This document shows, one piece after another, positions 8,808-17,603 of a stretch of DNA of 55,878 bases (its first letter is position 1; every line of letters starts with the position of its first letter). Location of the stretch: contig ONQL01000004.1 in assembly GCA_900319985.1 (NCBI GenBank), positions 1-55,878 on the forward strand, in the 5' to 3' direction. The translations under genes and the position numbers were made by a program. The notes beneath the pieces are model-generated. The model made no database searches and was not told the origin of the DNA. It saw nothing but the letters and a program-made list of their open reading frames with translations. This stretch comes from an uncultured Methanobrevibacter sp. (GTDB lineage Archaea; Methanobacteriota; Methanobacteria; Methanobacteriales; Methanobacteriaceae).

Positions 8808-9018
8808 TTATAATGTTTCAATGGATACTTTTGTCCTTTTTTCATTGAGTTTAATTAATTTTTTGTGAAAAGATATTGCTAGTGGACAATCTCTTTTACA
8901 ATATTTCCTCACTGCATCACCAATCAGAATGATGAATGTGGATTATGCAAGCAGGGTCCCTGAGGAGTTACTGTCTGCTAACAAAAATAGTAAAATCCTA
9001 AAAAAAATAATAAAATAA
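8808..9018. other. Gene-poor stretch with two short protein-like frames
   Basis: This gap between two convergent genes holds two overlapping short frames lacking clear starts. The plus frame, from about 8872, reads DIASGQSLLQYFLTASPIRM and continues to a stop near 9018. The minus frame, about 8808-8940, contains KYCKRDCPLAISFHKKLIKL. Both have protein-like composition but no ribosome-binding site and no family I know. One may be a remnant of a lost gene; evidence is weak. Confidence 0.2.
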
Positions 9019-9020
9019 AA
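8999..9020 (-). terminator. U-tract terminator
   Basis: The A-rich run directly after the stop of the zinc-ribbon protein gives an eight-U and further U runs on the minus strand. Confidence 0.4.
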
Positions 9021-9031
9021 AAGTGTATGGA

Positions 9032-9691
9032 CTAGAAGGTTTGAGTACCGCTAGTCGGTGTCAGAGATACACTTTTTGTGTCTAAAAGATTTGAGTTGCT
9101 ATCATATAGATTGATGGTAGCATGGTCTGGATAATATTTATATGCATCTGCACTTTGAACCTCAAGATATCCATTAGAGTGAACAGTAACAGGCACCATA
9201 TTACCATTGTTTAAAGTAGATCCGTCTCTACTGTACCAAATCTGCAAGATTGCGCTTTTGCCGGCATGTTCCGTACCTACAAAAATATTTGCATAGGTCA
9301 AGTCGCTCAACTCACTGCCTGTTGAGAAGCTTCCGCTTATAATCTTCATAGAATTGGAGTTGGCAGAATTGGAGCCGCTTGACTGTGAAGAACTTTGCTG
9401 TGATGGTGAATCGGCCTGAGATGCTGAATTGGATGCACCGCTATGTGAGTTACTATCCTGTGAATGAGAGCCGTTGCCGAATCCCTGAAGATATATAAAT
9501 GCACCCGCTAAAACTACAGCCACTACAATCAATGCGACAATAAGGATTTTGGTATTGTCAGATTTCTTTTCACCATTCCCGGAATTGATCAATGTTTCAT
9601 GATTTACATCACTTTTTTCAAGCGCAGTACCGCATTTCTTGCAAAATTTAGCACTTTCATTATTTTCAGCTTTACAGTTAGGACATTTCAT
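9032..9691 (-). CDS. Membrane-anchored zinc-ribbon protein
   Basis: A 219-residue protein: an N-terminal zinc ribbon (CPNC at residues 3-6, CKKC at 17-20), a short linker, one transmembrane helix (about 48-68), a Ser/Asn/Gln-rich low-complexity spacer (about 72-115), and a C-terminal beta-rich domain of about 100 residues. The topology suggests a cytosolic zinc ribbon and an external domain. Archaeal genomes carry many such zinc-ribbon plus single-helix proteins of unknown role; the same plan recurs at 42015 and 48821. The start ATG has GGGTG upstream. I do not recognise the C-terminal domain. Confidence 0.8.
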   Translation of the reverse strand: MKCPNCKAENNESAKFCKKCGTALEKSDVNHETLINSGNGEKKSDNTKILIVALIVVAVVLAGAFIYLQGFGNGSHSQDSNSHSGASNSASQADSPSQQSSSQSSGSNSANSNSMKIISGSFSTGSELSDLTYANIFVGTEHAGKSAILQIWYSRDGSTLNNGNMVPVTVHSNGYLEVQSADAYKYYPDHATINLYDSNSNLLDTKSVSLTPTSGTQTF

Positions 9692-10152
9692 TTAAAAATA
9701 CACCCTCACTACATTGATATTAATATTTTATTCACTGTATTAAATAAAGTTAATCTTATTTTGTTTTATTTGAAAAAATATATTGCATGACCTACATATG
9801 ATGAATCCGAATTTTGAATCTATTATATTCATGTGATATAATGAAAAATAGAATTAAATAAAATGTATGTTGTACTAATAAAATCAATTAAAATAAGTGT
9901 AAATTTAATTATATGTTATGGAAAAACTAGTGGAAATATATTAAAATATATCTTTATTATAAAATTTTCCTAAAAACGATTCCTCGTCCCATTGTCGGAG
10001 GAAAAAGATTTTTGGGAGAACCTTCTGTCATATTGCTGGTAAAAGCCATTTGTGGGATGGAAAGATGAAAGAAAAGTAAGTAAAAATATTTTATGTCGTA
10101 ACCATAGCTTAACATTAGTTCAATTACTGTAATCTCTTCTTTCATTGTTTGT
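9692..10152. other. AT-rich intergenic region with one doubtful small ORF
   Basis: This stretch of about 460 nt separates the zinc-ribbon gene from the binding-protein gene. Most is AT-rich without coding character. A 62-codon minus-strand frame (9957-10145) starts with ATG 8 nt past the binding-protein stop, where a permease gene would normally lie. Its N-terminal half is hydrophobic (YFYLLFFHLSIP), but it matches no permease motif and has no ribosome-binding site. The plus strand also has an open stretch here. I regard it as non-coding or a remnant. Confidence 0.25.
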
Positions 10153-10986
10153 TCATGGTTGGATTAATGCATCTTGAGATATGCCGTATTTTTGTGCAAT
10201 TTTGTTGACTGTACCGTCCTTGAACATTTCGTCCAGGGTAGTCTGTACTTTATCCCTTAATGCAGTATTTTCCTTTTTGAATCCTATACCATATTTTTCA
10301 GTAGTCATCGATTCATTCAAAATTTTGAAGTCATCTCCTGAATCGTTGTTGTTTTTAAGGTCATATTCTGCAACACCGATATCCATCGATATGGCGTCAC
10401 ATGTGCCGGACTGCAAGTCCATGAATGCAATGTTATAGTCAGCCACTTCGGTTAATGCTTTGAAAGTGTCTTTGATAGTTTTGTTGTCTTTCTTAAGAGC
10501 CGTTAGGGCTGAAGAATCTTTTTGTGTTTCAACAGTTTTTCCAGCTAAATCACCAATGCTGTTAATGTTTGAATTGGATTTTACAACAAATATCTGTTTG
10601 TTGTCAAAATATGGTTTGGACCATGTATAGTCGTTTTCTCTTCCATCCATAGTGAATCCGTTCCAGATACAGTCAATATATCCTGAATCTAATTCGGCAT
10701 CTTTTGCATCCCAGTCAATCGGTTGGGCTTTGAATGTCCAGTTGTTTCTTTTACAAACTTCTTTTGCCAGATCTAAATCGAAACCAGTATAGTTTCCATC
10801 AGTGTCCATATATCCGTAGGGAGGGAATTCTGCATCAAAACCAACGATGAAGGTATTTTCATCATTTATGAATTGATTATCAGTGTTTCCCCCTCCTAAA
10901 AAATCAAAAAATCCTGCGCTTACACTTCCTATCATCATTACAGATACTAGGAGTAAGGCCAAAATAAAACATATCTTTTTATTCAT
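10153..10986 (-). CDS. Amino-acid-type ABC transporter substrate-binding protein
   Basis: A 277-residue periplasmic-binding-protein-like protein of the SBP_bac_3 family, which binds polar amino acids. Residues 1-24 are a signal peptide ending SVSA; there is no lipobox cysteine. Family motifs follow: VGFDAEFPPYGYMD, then GFDLDLAKEVCKR, and the inter-lobe signature DCIWNGFTMDGRE. The protein would be secreted and hand its ligand to a membrane permease, but no permease or ATPase gene lies next to it; the downstream strand holds only a doubtful 62-codon frame. It may serve a remote transporter or be left from a decayed operon. The start ATG has GGTG 8 nt upstream. Confidence 0.9.
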   Translation of the reverse strand: MNKKICFILALLLVSVMMIGSVSAGFFDFLGGGNTDNQFINDENTFIVGFDAEFPPYGYMDTDGNYTGFDLDLAKEVCKRNNWTFKAQPIDWDAKDAELDSGYIDCIWNGFTMDGRENDYTWSKPYFDNKQIFVVKSNSNINSIGDLAGKTVETQKDSSALTALKKDNKTIKDTFKALTEVADYNIAFMDLQSGTCDAISMDIGVAEYDLKNNNDSGDDFKILNESMTTEKYGIGFKKENTALRDKVQTTLDEMFKDGTVNKIAQKYGISQDALIQP

Positions 10987-11094
10987 TTAAAACACCAAAT
11001 AGTCAAACTGTATGTAGAAGTTTTCTACAAGATATATTTTATTTTTTTCAATATTTATGTATTTTTGTTAGTTAAAAATAGCTACAAAATAAAT

Positions 11095-13094
11095 TTACCT
11101 CATTTTTTTCATAATATCCCGTAATGGTGAAGTAATTTTCCAAGAATTTGAGTTTTCCATTAATTTTAACTTGCTTTTCATTGTCGAATTATTTTTTTCA
11201 AGTTTTTTATTCTGGTTTTTCAGACTTTTTATCTCTTTTTTCAGATTTTTTATCTCTTTTTCTTTACCTTTAGCCAATTTTTTATAATGGTTTAAATCAT
11301 GAATAATTTGTTTTCCAGTTACAATCTTTTTATGAGGAAGAGCAAATATGCCTACATATTTTCTAAAATGCTTTTCCCATTTTTTAAATGTTGGGATCCA
11401 TTTTTTATTTAATTTTAAATTATCGAAAATTTCTTCAATTGTTATAAGCTTTTTAAAGGCATTATTATAAGAAAATTCAAAATGAAGTGCTCTCCAAAAT
11501 ATATATTCAACAGGAATTGGAAAATCAAAACACCACTCATAGTCAATAGCTAAAATTTCATCATTTACATAAAACAGATTATTTAAAATAACATCTAAAT
11601 TAGAGACTTCATGGCAATGTAGAGGCTCATCTATTTCTTCTGTTCCAAATATCTCTGAAAATTCAGATGTATGATAATTGTCAGTTTCAGAAGAATTAAA
11701 TGCAATAGCATCATAAATGCTTTTTAATTCATCAAAAGCTTGTTTTTTGGTTTTGTCTTTAAGTAATAAATTTGTTATGATGGTAGATAAATTTAATTCA
11801 TCAAGATATGAATAAATTAAATTTTTATTTTCCAAAACACTATCCAAACATTTTATTTTACCAAAATTATTTTTTGAGTAATATTGCATCTTTTCAACAT
11901 GTTTTTCAGAGGTGGAATTCAAAGGAAATTTGGATACAAAAAGATCATCATCCTTTTCATAGATTTGTGTTCCGATTCTGAATCTCTTTTCTCTGCGGGC
12001 ACTTAATTTAGAATATTTGATTTTATCTGTTTTTGGTATGGCTTCGCTATTTCTAAGTTCGACTAAAAATGAATTAGCGAAATATTTGGATATATTCTCT
12101 TTTGATAGTGTTAAATTCAAGTTTCCATCATCAAATAGTTTAATTTTTTGATAATCAAAATTTGGGGCATTTGTCAAGACAGGCATTTCTTCAATCAAAT
12201 CATCAGTGTGAATGACTGTCGGGATTTTATAATCAGGATACGGATAAAAGAATTTATAATTATTAAAACCTGATTCTTTAATAACTTCCTCTAATTCAAA
12301 TCGAGAAAAGGTTTTGACTTTATTACTGTTTGGATAATTGTCAATTCCTACAAAACTTTTTGCTAAATGGTCTTCTTTTGATCCTGAAAAATATTTTAAT
12401 CCAATTCTATTTTCAATAGCAACTAAAATAACTCCATCTTCTTTCAACATAGTCTTTATTTTTTTTAAAAAATCAACATGGGGATTATCTGTTGGTGTAA
12501 ATTGTGTAGCATATTCAAGAACGCCGCATAAAATGATATAATCAAATTTTTCATCGAATTCCATATTATTGAGGTTTCCAGGGTAAATTTCAAGATTTGA
12601 ATAATTTTATGCCGGTTATATATTATTTGTGATCTTCTATCGGTTAGTTCAACGGCTGTAACTTTTGAAACCTTATTGCAGAACAGTCCTGTCAATGCTC
12701 CACAACAGGCCCCAATCTCTAAAAGATTGGCATCTTCATTAAAAGGATACCAATTTAGTAGATTTTCCCTTAAATGAGATAAATGATAAAATACGGGCCA
12801 ACGTGAATCATTAATTAAAATTGATTCTAAATCGTCAGTATTTTTTACCATATCCAGTATTTCATTCTCAATTGAAGAACCATCACTATACTCAGTTTCA
12901 TTATTATAAAATTTTTTTATTGATAGTTGCCATCTAAAAACCACACAATATACAGAATTATTATTTACTATTTTAATTTTTGTTCTTAATATAATTTCCT
13001 TCAAGAAATATCGGATAATTGGATATAAAAAAATAATTAAAAGATATAATCCGGATTGTAAAAATCTAACTGAAAAAATTGAATATATCCTCAA
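11095..13094 (-). pseudogene. Methyltransferase, kinase-like and coiled-coil protein (WbdD-like plan), frameshifted
   Basis: Two overlapping frames belong to one gene. The upstream frame (to about 12605) carries a class I methyltransferase core (LLEIGACCGALTG, then VTAVELTDRRSQIIYNRHK). The downstream frame continues at once with NLEIYPGNLNNMEFDEKFDY and the rest of that domain. One extra A in the run at 12605-12608 joins them. After the methyltransferase comes a kinase/phosphotransferase-like region (NLDVILNNLFYV, then AIDYEWCFD, echoing the HxDxxxxN and DxE motifs with Asn replacing His), then a lysine-rich coiled coil, ending SNSWKITSPLRD as many surface glycosyltransferases do. The true start is unclear: before about 12960 the open frame (TTG at 13094) looks unlike protein and other frames look better, so more damage is possible. 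Confidence 0.65.
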
Positions 13095-13134
13095 TTCAGA
13101 AGGAATAGCTTGAAGATAATTAAAAAATAATTTT

Positions 13135-13158
13135 TAAAAGCTAAAAATATAGCTTTTA
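13135..13158 (-). terminator. Hairpin terminator
   Basis: A perfect 9-bp stem (TAAAAGCTA/TAGCTTTTA, 6-nt loop) lies just past the stop of the Ig-like protein and is followed on the minus strand by an A/T-rich tract with a run of Us. It probably ends the large surface-polymer operon. Confidence 0.55.
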
Positions 13159-13164
13159 ATAGGT

Positions 13165-13548
13165 TTACAATCCGTCATTGATTTCAAGTTCATTGACAGA
13201 TTTGCAAGGAGATAGGAATAGGGTTCCCTTATATTCTGCATGAACTGTATAATTACCATTTTCAAAAGCAGACAGCTTAATGGTTGCCTGTCCTTTTGCA
13301 TCAGTTGTTGCATTGTAATTTTTTGCAGATCCTGATTCACTTAAAATCTTAACGTTGATTTCCTTATTTGGGTATACATTTTTGTAATTATCCCTAAGAA
13401 CCAATGTTAACGCATCCCCATTTTTCAGGGTATGGTTGCTGGTAATAGTGATTTTGGACTCTGAGGTATTTGCAGAGATGAATACAAAAACGCCAATGAC
13501 TATGACCAGAATGAAAATAATCACGATTGCTACTTTTTTTCTATCCAT
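13165..13548 (-). CDS. Membrane-anchored Ig-like domain protein
   Basis: A 127-residue protein with a short cytosolic N-terminus, one transmembrane helix (about 5-27) and a single external bacterial-Ig-like domain. The domain shows the LKNGDALTLVLRD strand, a DAKGQATIKLSA turn and an ENGNYTVHAEYKG edge, the same pattern as the C-terminal repeats of the adhesin at 51276. It may be a minimal surface-exposed anchor or binding module. ATG 13548 is preferred to an in-frame TTG three codons upstream. Last gene of the polymer operon, 12 nt after the universal stress protein gene and before a hairpin terminator. Confidence 0.7.
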   Translation of the reverse strand: MDRKKVAIVIIFILVIVIGVFVFISANTSESKITITSNHTLKNGDALTLVLRDNYKNVYPNKEINVKILSESGSAKNYNATTDAKGQATIKLSAFENGNYTVHAEYKGTLFLSPCKSVNELEINDGL

Positions 13549-13560
13549 TTTAATCAATAT

Positions 13561-13986
13561 CTATTTGTTGGGTACCAATAACACGTCGATTTCAGAAGTC
13601 TTTAAAACTTGTTCAGTTACACTGCCCAGAATAAATCTGTGAAGTCCGCTTTTTCCGGTAGCAGAAATAATGATTAAATCCGCATTTTCCTCTTCTGCAA
13701 CTCTGATGATGGTTTCAGCAGCAAAACCTTCTTCAACTCTACCTGTCACATTCAAAGAATCGTCAAACAGAGACAGCATGTGTTCAACGTTTTTTTCGGC
13801 CTCCTCATACAACTCCTTATTGATTTTTCTCACATTAGACCTGAATTGAAAAGCGGTTGAGGTCAATTTACCTGCAACAGATAAGACAATTATTTCGCCT
13901 CCGTCAGCAAGAAGTCTTGTTGCCCTTTCAGCCTCATCATCAGCATATTTTGACCCGTCGGTCGGAAGTAAAATCTTTTTATACAT
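13561..13986 (-). CDS. Universal stress protein (UspA family)
   Basis: A 141-residue single-domain UspA protein. It begins with the typical ILLPTDGSKYADDEAERA strand and ends with the nucleotide-binding G-x2-G-x9-GS motif (GKSGLHRFILGSV) and DVLLV strand, so it should bind ATP or a related nucleotide. Such proteins act in stress responses or as accessory nucleotide sensors. It sits 22 nt after the nucleotidyltransferase gene at the end of the surface-polymer operon, an unexpected place for it; co-transcription may be incidental. Confidence 0.92.
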   Translation of the reverse strand: MYKKILLPTDGSKYADDEAERATRLLADGGEIIVLSVAGKLTSTAFQFRSNVRKINKELYEEAEKNVEHMLSLFDDSLNVTGRVEEGFAAETIIRVAEEENADLIIISATGKSGLHRFILGSVTEQVLKTSEIDVLLVPNK

Positions 13987-14008
13987 CGTTACACCTTTAA
14001 TTTTGTTG

Positions 14009-14773
14009 TTAATTTTCTAATTTGTCTACAAGAATTTGAGCATTCTCCCAATCGGTATGGTCATCAATCTCAGTCCATTCCAATCCGTTTGTCAGTACAA
14101 AGTCAATTGTCTTAATCCTGCTTAAGTATTCATAAGCAAAATCATAATAGTTTTGTGGGTCTTCATCAATAAGACCTGACAGTATATCATTGAATTCAGC
14201 AATGTCATCTTTTATTACCTTGGAGACTCCAATGAATTCTCCGCTTGATGACGGAATGTCCAAAGCCTTACCGATGGAATTGATGACACCATTTGAAATT
14301 GACCTGTCATCATTGAATTTTTCATCGTCAATTATTAATTTGAATGACTCCTCATTTAACTGTTTATAATTGTCAATAATCATTCCGGTATGACTGCAGG
14401 CAACGATACGGGATATGATTTCGGGGTCAACGACATTGTCCCCATTTACCAAAACGAAGTCTTCCTGGTTTTCTTCAATGGATTTGCTTGCAATGAATGT
14501 GGAAACGGAAGTGTTTGTCACCTCATACTTTTTGTTTTCCATTGGGGTTATTTCAATATCATACTTTTCGGCAATCTTTGGGCACAGGTCAATCACCTTA
14601 TCCTTATTGTATCCCACAATAACTATAAATTTGGATATGCCTGCATCCACACAGTTTTTAATCATTCTCTCAAGAAGAGTAGTTTCATTAATTTCAAGCA
14701 AGGCCTTTGGAATTTCCTTGGTCAACGGCATCAGTCTTGTGCCCATTCCAGCAGCCAGTATTACACCAATCAT
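14009..14773 (-). CDS. LicC-like sugar/alditol-phosphate nucleotidyltransferase
   Basis: A 254-residue GT-A-type NTP transferase. The N-terminal nucleotide loop is GVILAAGMGTRLMPLTKEIPK, followed by VNGDNVVDPE and a C-terminal WTEIDDHTDWENA. Length and motifs fit the LicC/inositol-phosphate cytidylyltransferase group rather than the 120-130-residue TagD type. The gene starts about 10 nt after gpsA ends and is read with it, so a reasonable inference is that it activates glycerol-3-phosphate to CDP-glycerol for the TagF-like enzymes encoded upstream in the same operon; another alditol phosphate or phosphocholine cannot be excluded. ATG 14773 follows an AGGTGAT motif; the upstream GTG lies inside that motif. 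Confidence 0.8.
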   Translation of the reverse strand: MIGVILAAGMGTRLMPLTKEIPKALLEINETTLLERMIKNCVDAGISKFIVIVGYNKDKVIDLCPKIAEKYDIEITPMENKKYEVTNTSVSTFIASKSIEENQEDFVLVNGDNVVDPEIISRIVACSHTGMIIDNYKQLNEESFKLIIDDEKFNDDRSISNGVINSIGKALDIPSSSGEFIGVSKVIKDDIAEFNDILSGLIDEDPQNYYDFAYEYLSRIKTIDFVLTNGLEWTEIDDHTDWENAQILVDKLEN

Positions 14774-14782
14774 AATTATCAC

Positions 14783-15751
14783 CTATTCAATATTTTCCCA
14801 TAAAATGTTAAAAGCCAATTTAGGAGGCATTCTCTTTACTATAACGTCATATACAAAGTTAACGATTACACTGTCAATGTCATTTTTCTCACATATGTCC
14901 TTCATGGCCATTATGGAATTCTTTCCTTCAAATACGATTCCGCTAGCCTTTTCATCTACAATCAATCTCTGGCCATAAAGCATTCCAAGTGTATGGTTTC
15001 TGCTTTCAAAGGATGTTGAGGTCAATACAAGGTCTCCGAAACCACAGTACTCTACTGCAGTGGATCCTTTTCCGCCAACGATTTGGATAATATTGACTGT
15101 ATCATTGAATCCTTTTGTCAAAACACCATATCTTGCATTTTCATTGACGTTCATTCCTTCACAGATACCGTTTGCTATTGCATTGATGTTCTTGATGACG
15201 CCGCATATCTCAAGACCCACAACATCATCGATTATCTTGACCTTAAACTGTTTGGTGGTCAATACCTTCTTTACCTCTTCGGCATTTTTCCTGCTTTTTG
15301 AAGCGATGTTGGAGACTGTCGGCTGGTTTAGAACAATTTCAGATGCGAAATTAGGACCTGAAAGGGCAACATAATCTCCATTAAAGTATTCCTCAACAAG
15401 CTTTCCCATTGATTTCAGGGAAGGATATTCAATGCCCTTTGCTGTTGTGACAAGAATTGTGTCCTGTGAAATAATTTCCCTGATGTCCTGCAAAACCCGC
15501 CTGAAAGCGGATGAGGGTATTGAGAGGAATATGATTCCACAGTCTTTCAAATCATTGTAATCTGTTGTTGCCCGGATATTATCCATCAGTTTGGTATTCG
15601 GATAATATTCGCTATTAAATCCTGTATCGTTAATTGAATCTGCAAGGCTTTGTCTTCTCAGCTGAAGAATAACTTCGCCTGCATTCTGAGCAACTGTTTG
15701 AGCAATGGCAGTTCCTAAACTTCCAGCTCCAATAATACCTACCTTATCCAT
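14783..15751 (-). CDS. gpsA: NAD(P)-dependent glycerol-3-phosphate dehydrogenase
   Basis: A 322-residue bacterial-type GpsA that reduces dihydroxyacetone phosphate to sn-glycerol-3-phosphate. The Rossmann motif GIIGAGSLGTAIA starts the protein; LSIPSSAFRRVL, TTAKGIE, LSGPNFASE and the catalytic lysine region GVIKNINAIANGI follow in family order, and length is normal. Archaeal membrane lipids use the opposite enantiomer, glycerol-1-phosphate, made by a different enzyme, so this product is most likely for the surface polymer. It lies between a GT2 gene and the nucleotidyltransferase gene with gaps of about 8 nt each, firmly within the TagF-containing operon. RBS is AGGTG. Probably acquired from bacteria, by inference. 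Confidence 0.9.
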   Translation of the reverse strand: MDKVGIIGAGSLGTAIAQTVAQNAGEVILQLRRQSLADSINDTGFNSEYYPNTKLMDNIRATTDYNDLKDCGIIFLSIPSSAFRRVLQDIREIISQDTILVTTAKGIEYPSLKSMGKLVEEYFNGDYVALSGPNFASEIVLNQPTVSNIASKSRKNAEEVKKVLTTKQFKVKIIDDVVGLEICGVIKNINAIANGICEGMNVNENARYGVLTKGFNDTVNIIQIVGGKGSTAVEYCGFGDLVLTSTSFESRNHTLGMLYGQRLIVDEKASGIVFEGKNSIMAMKDICEKNDIDSVIVNFVYDVIVKRMPPKLAFNILWENIE

Positions 15752-15759
15752 ATTTACAC

Positions 15760-17601
15760 CTAATTAGTTTTTAATTTGACATTTCCAGATGATTCGTAAA
15801 TAGTAATATTAATGTCTTCATTGTTTTTGAATGTTTGATTTTTGAAATTTCTTATAAGTTTTCTGTTTAAAGGAATTTCCTTTCCCAATCTTGTATCCTC
15901 TTTAAAAACGTTTATAATAAAACTATAATTTGAATTGTTATCCAAAAAGAATTTCCAATCCATTGCACATTCGCCATTCTCATCAAGTGACAGAAGTGCA
16001 TGTTGATGAGTATGGTCATTTTCAATATATATGTTCAATTTTTTTTTAATTCTATCTGTATCGTTGACCTTGAACCTTAATGTATTTTCGCTGCAGTCAA
16101 GTTCCAATACATCATTCAACAGTTTTGTAGTGACTGCAAGCTTATAGTCTGAGGAGTAGGTTAACTGAACATCCTCATTATCATTTGTCAATTTCATCTC
16201 ATCACTACCTAATATTCTAAATTCATTAGGGATCTGATTTCGATTAATGGACTTGAATGATATCTCATACCTTTCAAAGATGTTCAACCTGTCCAACGGA
16301 ACTTCAGCACGATAGATACTACCCTCATTTTCAATCTTTTCAATTTCAAAATATAAACAGTTATCATTATAAATTTCAGAAGAGTCTGTCAAACCCTTGA
16401 ACACAACATAACCTTTTTCAATTGGATAATTCTTGGGAAGTTCGATGTTGTTGAAGACAATCGAATCGTTATTCGCCTTCACTTCATCGATTTTGAAAAA
16501 GGTATTCTCTATAAACTTAATTTCGAAAAATTCATCAGGAATGCCGTATTCTGGATTTCTGAACTGAGGAAGATTCCAGTAACTTTTTCCATTTTCATCA
16601 ATCACTTCTGTGCAGTCACTGAGATTCATCATCAGTAATTTCTTTAGCTTTCCACGTTCATTATTAAGAGTTAAGTAAAGATAAATGTTAAAGAGGTTAT
16701 TCAGGTCGTTGTCATATATGTCATCAACTAAATTTTTTGCATCAATCAGCATATCGTAAACTGTTGTAAAATAATATTCCTCAAATTTATTGTCATGAAC
16801 AATTCCTTGAATAGGTAATAGGATTCTCCTAATCAGATATTTAATGTAATCTTTATGATATTGGCTGATGTACTTCCAATCTAATTGATATGATTCAATC
16901 TTATTGATGTAATTACTGATATTCTCCCTGTTGCTGCTCAATGAATCCTTTCCGATTCTCCACATATATACGCAGTCTGGAATTATTGCTATTCTATTTG
17001 CCTTAACATATGCATTATGGGAATAGCTTCTATCTGCATAAATCATTCCTGGGGGCAAAATGATATTATTTTCAACCAAAAGATCTTTTCTGATAATTTT
17101 GTTCCAATAGAAGGCATCATGGAAAATGCTCGGAAATTCATTGATGTCACTTATTACACGTTCATCATCCCATACGCTACACTCATAATGGCTCATTTCA
17201 TATTGATTTCCCATCACTATGAAATTGGCCTTTCCAATGCATATGTCGGAATCCGTTTCCTTGGCCTTGTTGTATAATTTTTCATATGCATAATCGGGGA
17301 TAATATCGTCATTGTCAACCAAAATCACATACTCTCCTTTTGCCATGCCTATGCCCAAATTTGCATTTATAGCCAATCCCTCGTTTTTTTCCTTATCAAT
17401 GACGAATACATTATCATTCTCCATTTCGTATTTTCTGCAAATGCTCAGACTATCATCTGTACTTGCATCATTAATTAAAAGAATTTCCAATCCGTCCAAT
17501 GTTTGGTTGACGAGAGATTCAAGGCAAGGCTCCAAATCAGGCTCGCCGTTATACACTAAGACTATTGCGGTTAGCTTATATGATCCATCATTAGAATCCA
17601 A
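15760..17601 (-). CDS. Glycosyltransferase family 2 with long C-terminal extension
   Basis: A 613-residue cytosolic protein. Residues about 9-220 form a GT2 domain (LTAIVLVYNGEPDLEP, LLINDASTDDS, ILVDNDDIIP). The rest, about 390 residues, has a helical part and then a beta-rich part resembling the accessory domains on teichoic-acid-type enzymes. It is a close paralogue of the product of 20845, matching along its whole length. The start is TTG at 17601, with GGAG 9 nt upstream inside the last codons of the TagF-like gene; only 2 nt separate the two genes. It likely adds sugars to, or helps assemble, the glycerol-phosphate polymer. Confidence 0.85.
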   Translation of the reverse strand: MDSNDGSYKLTAIVLVYNGEPDLEPCLESLVNQTLDGLEILLINDASTDDSLSICRKYEMENDNVFVIDKEKNEGLAINANLGIGMAKGEYVILVDNDDIIPDYAYEKLYNKAKETDSDICIGKANFIVMGNQYEMSHYECSVWDDERVISDINEFPSIFHDAFYWNKIIRKDLLVENNIILPPGMIYADRSYSHNAYVKANRIAIIPDCVYMWRIGKDSLSSNRENISNYINKIESYQLDWKYISQYHKDYIKYLIRRILLPIQGIVHDNKFEEYYFTTVYDMLIDAKNLVDDIYDNDLNNLFNIYLYLTLNNERGKLKKLLMMNLSDCTEVIDENGKSYWNLPQFRNPEYGIPDEFFEIKFIENTFFKIDEVKANNDSIVFNNIELPKNYPIEKGYVVFKGLTDSSEIYNDNCLYFEIEKIENEGSIYRAEVPLDRLNIFERYEISFKSINRNQIPNEFRILGSDEMKLTNDNEDVQLTYSSDYKLAVTTKLLNDVLELDCSENTLRFKVNDTDRIKKKLNIYIENDHTHQHALLSLDENGECAMDWKFFLDNNSNYSFIINVFKEDTRLGKEIPLNRKLIRNFKNQTFKNNEDINITIYESSGNVKLKTN

Positions 17602-17603
17602 TT

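Noticed and set aside
9957..10145. 62-codon ORF after the binding-protein gene as a permease
   Set aside because: It lacks any permease loop motif and RBS; kept only as a doubtful remnant.
12960..13094. TTG at 13094 as the certain start of the methyltransferase gene
   Set aside because: The first 45 or so codons look unlike protein, while other frames look more coding; the 5' end stays undetermined.
14390..14978. Plus-strand frames across the nucleotidyltransferase and gpsA
   Set aside because: They cross two well-supported genes and have no signals of their own.
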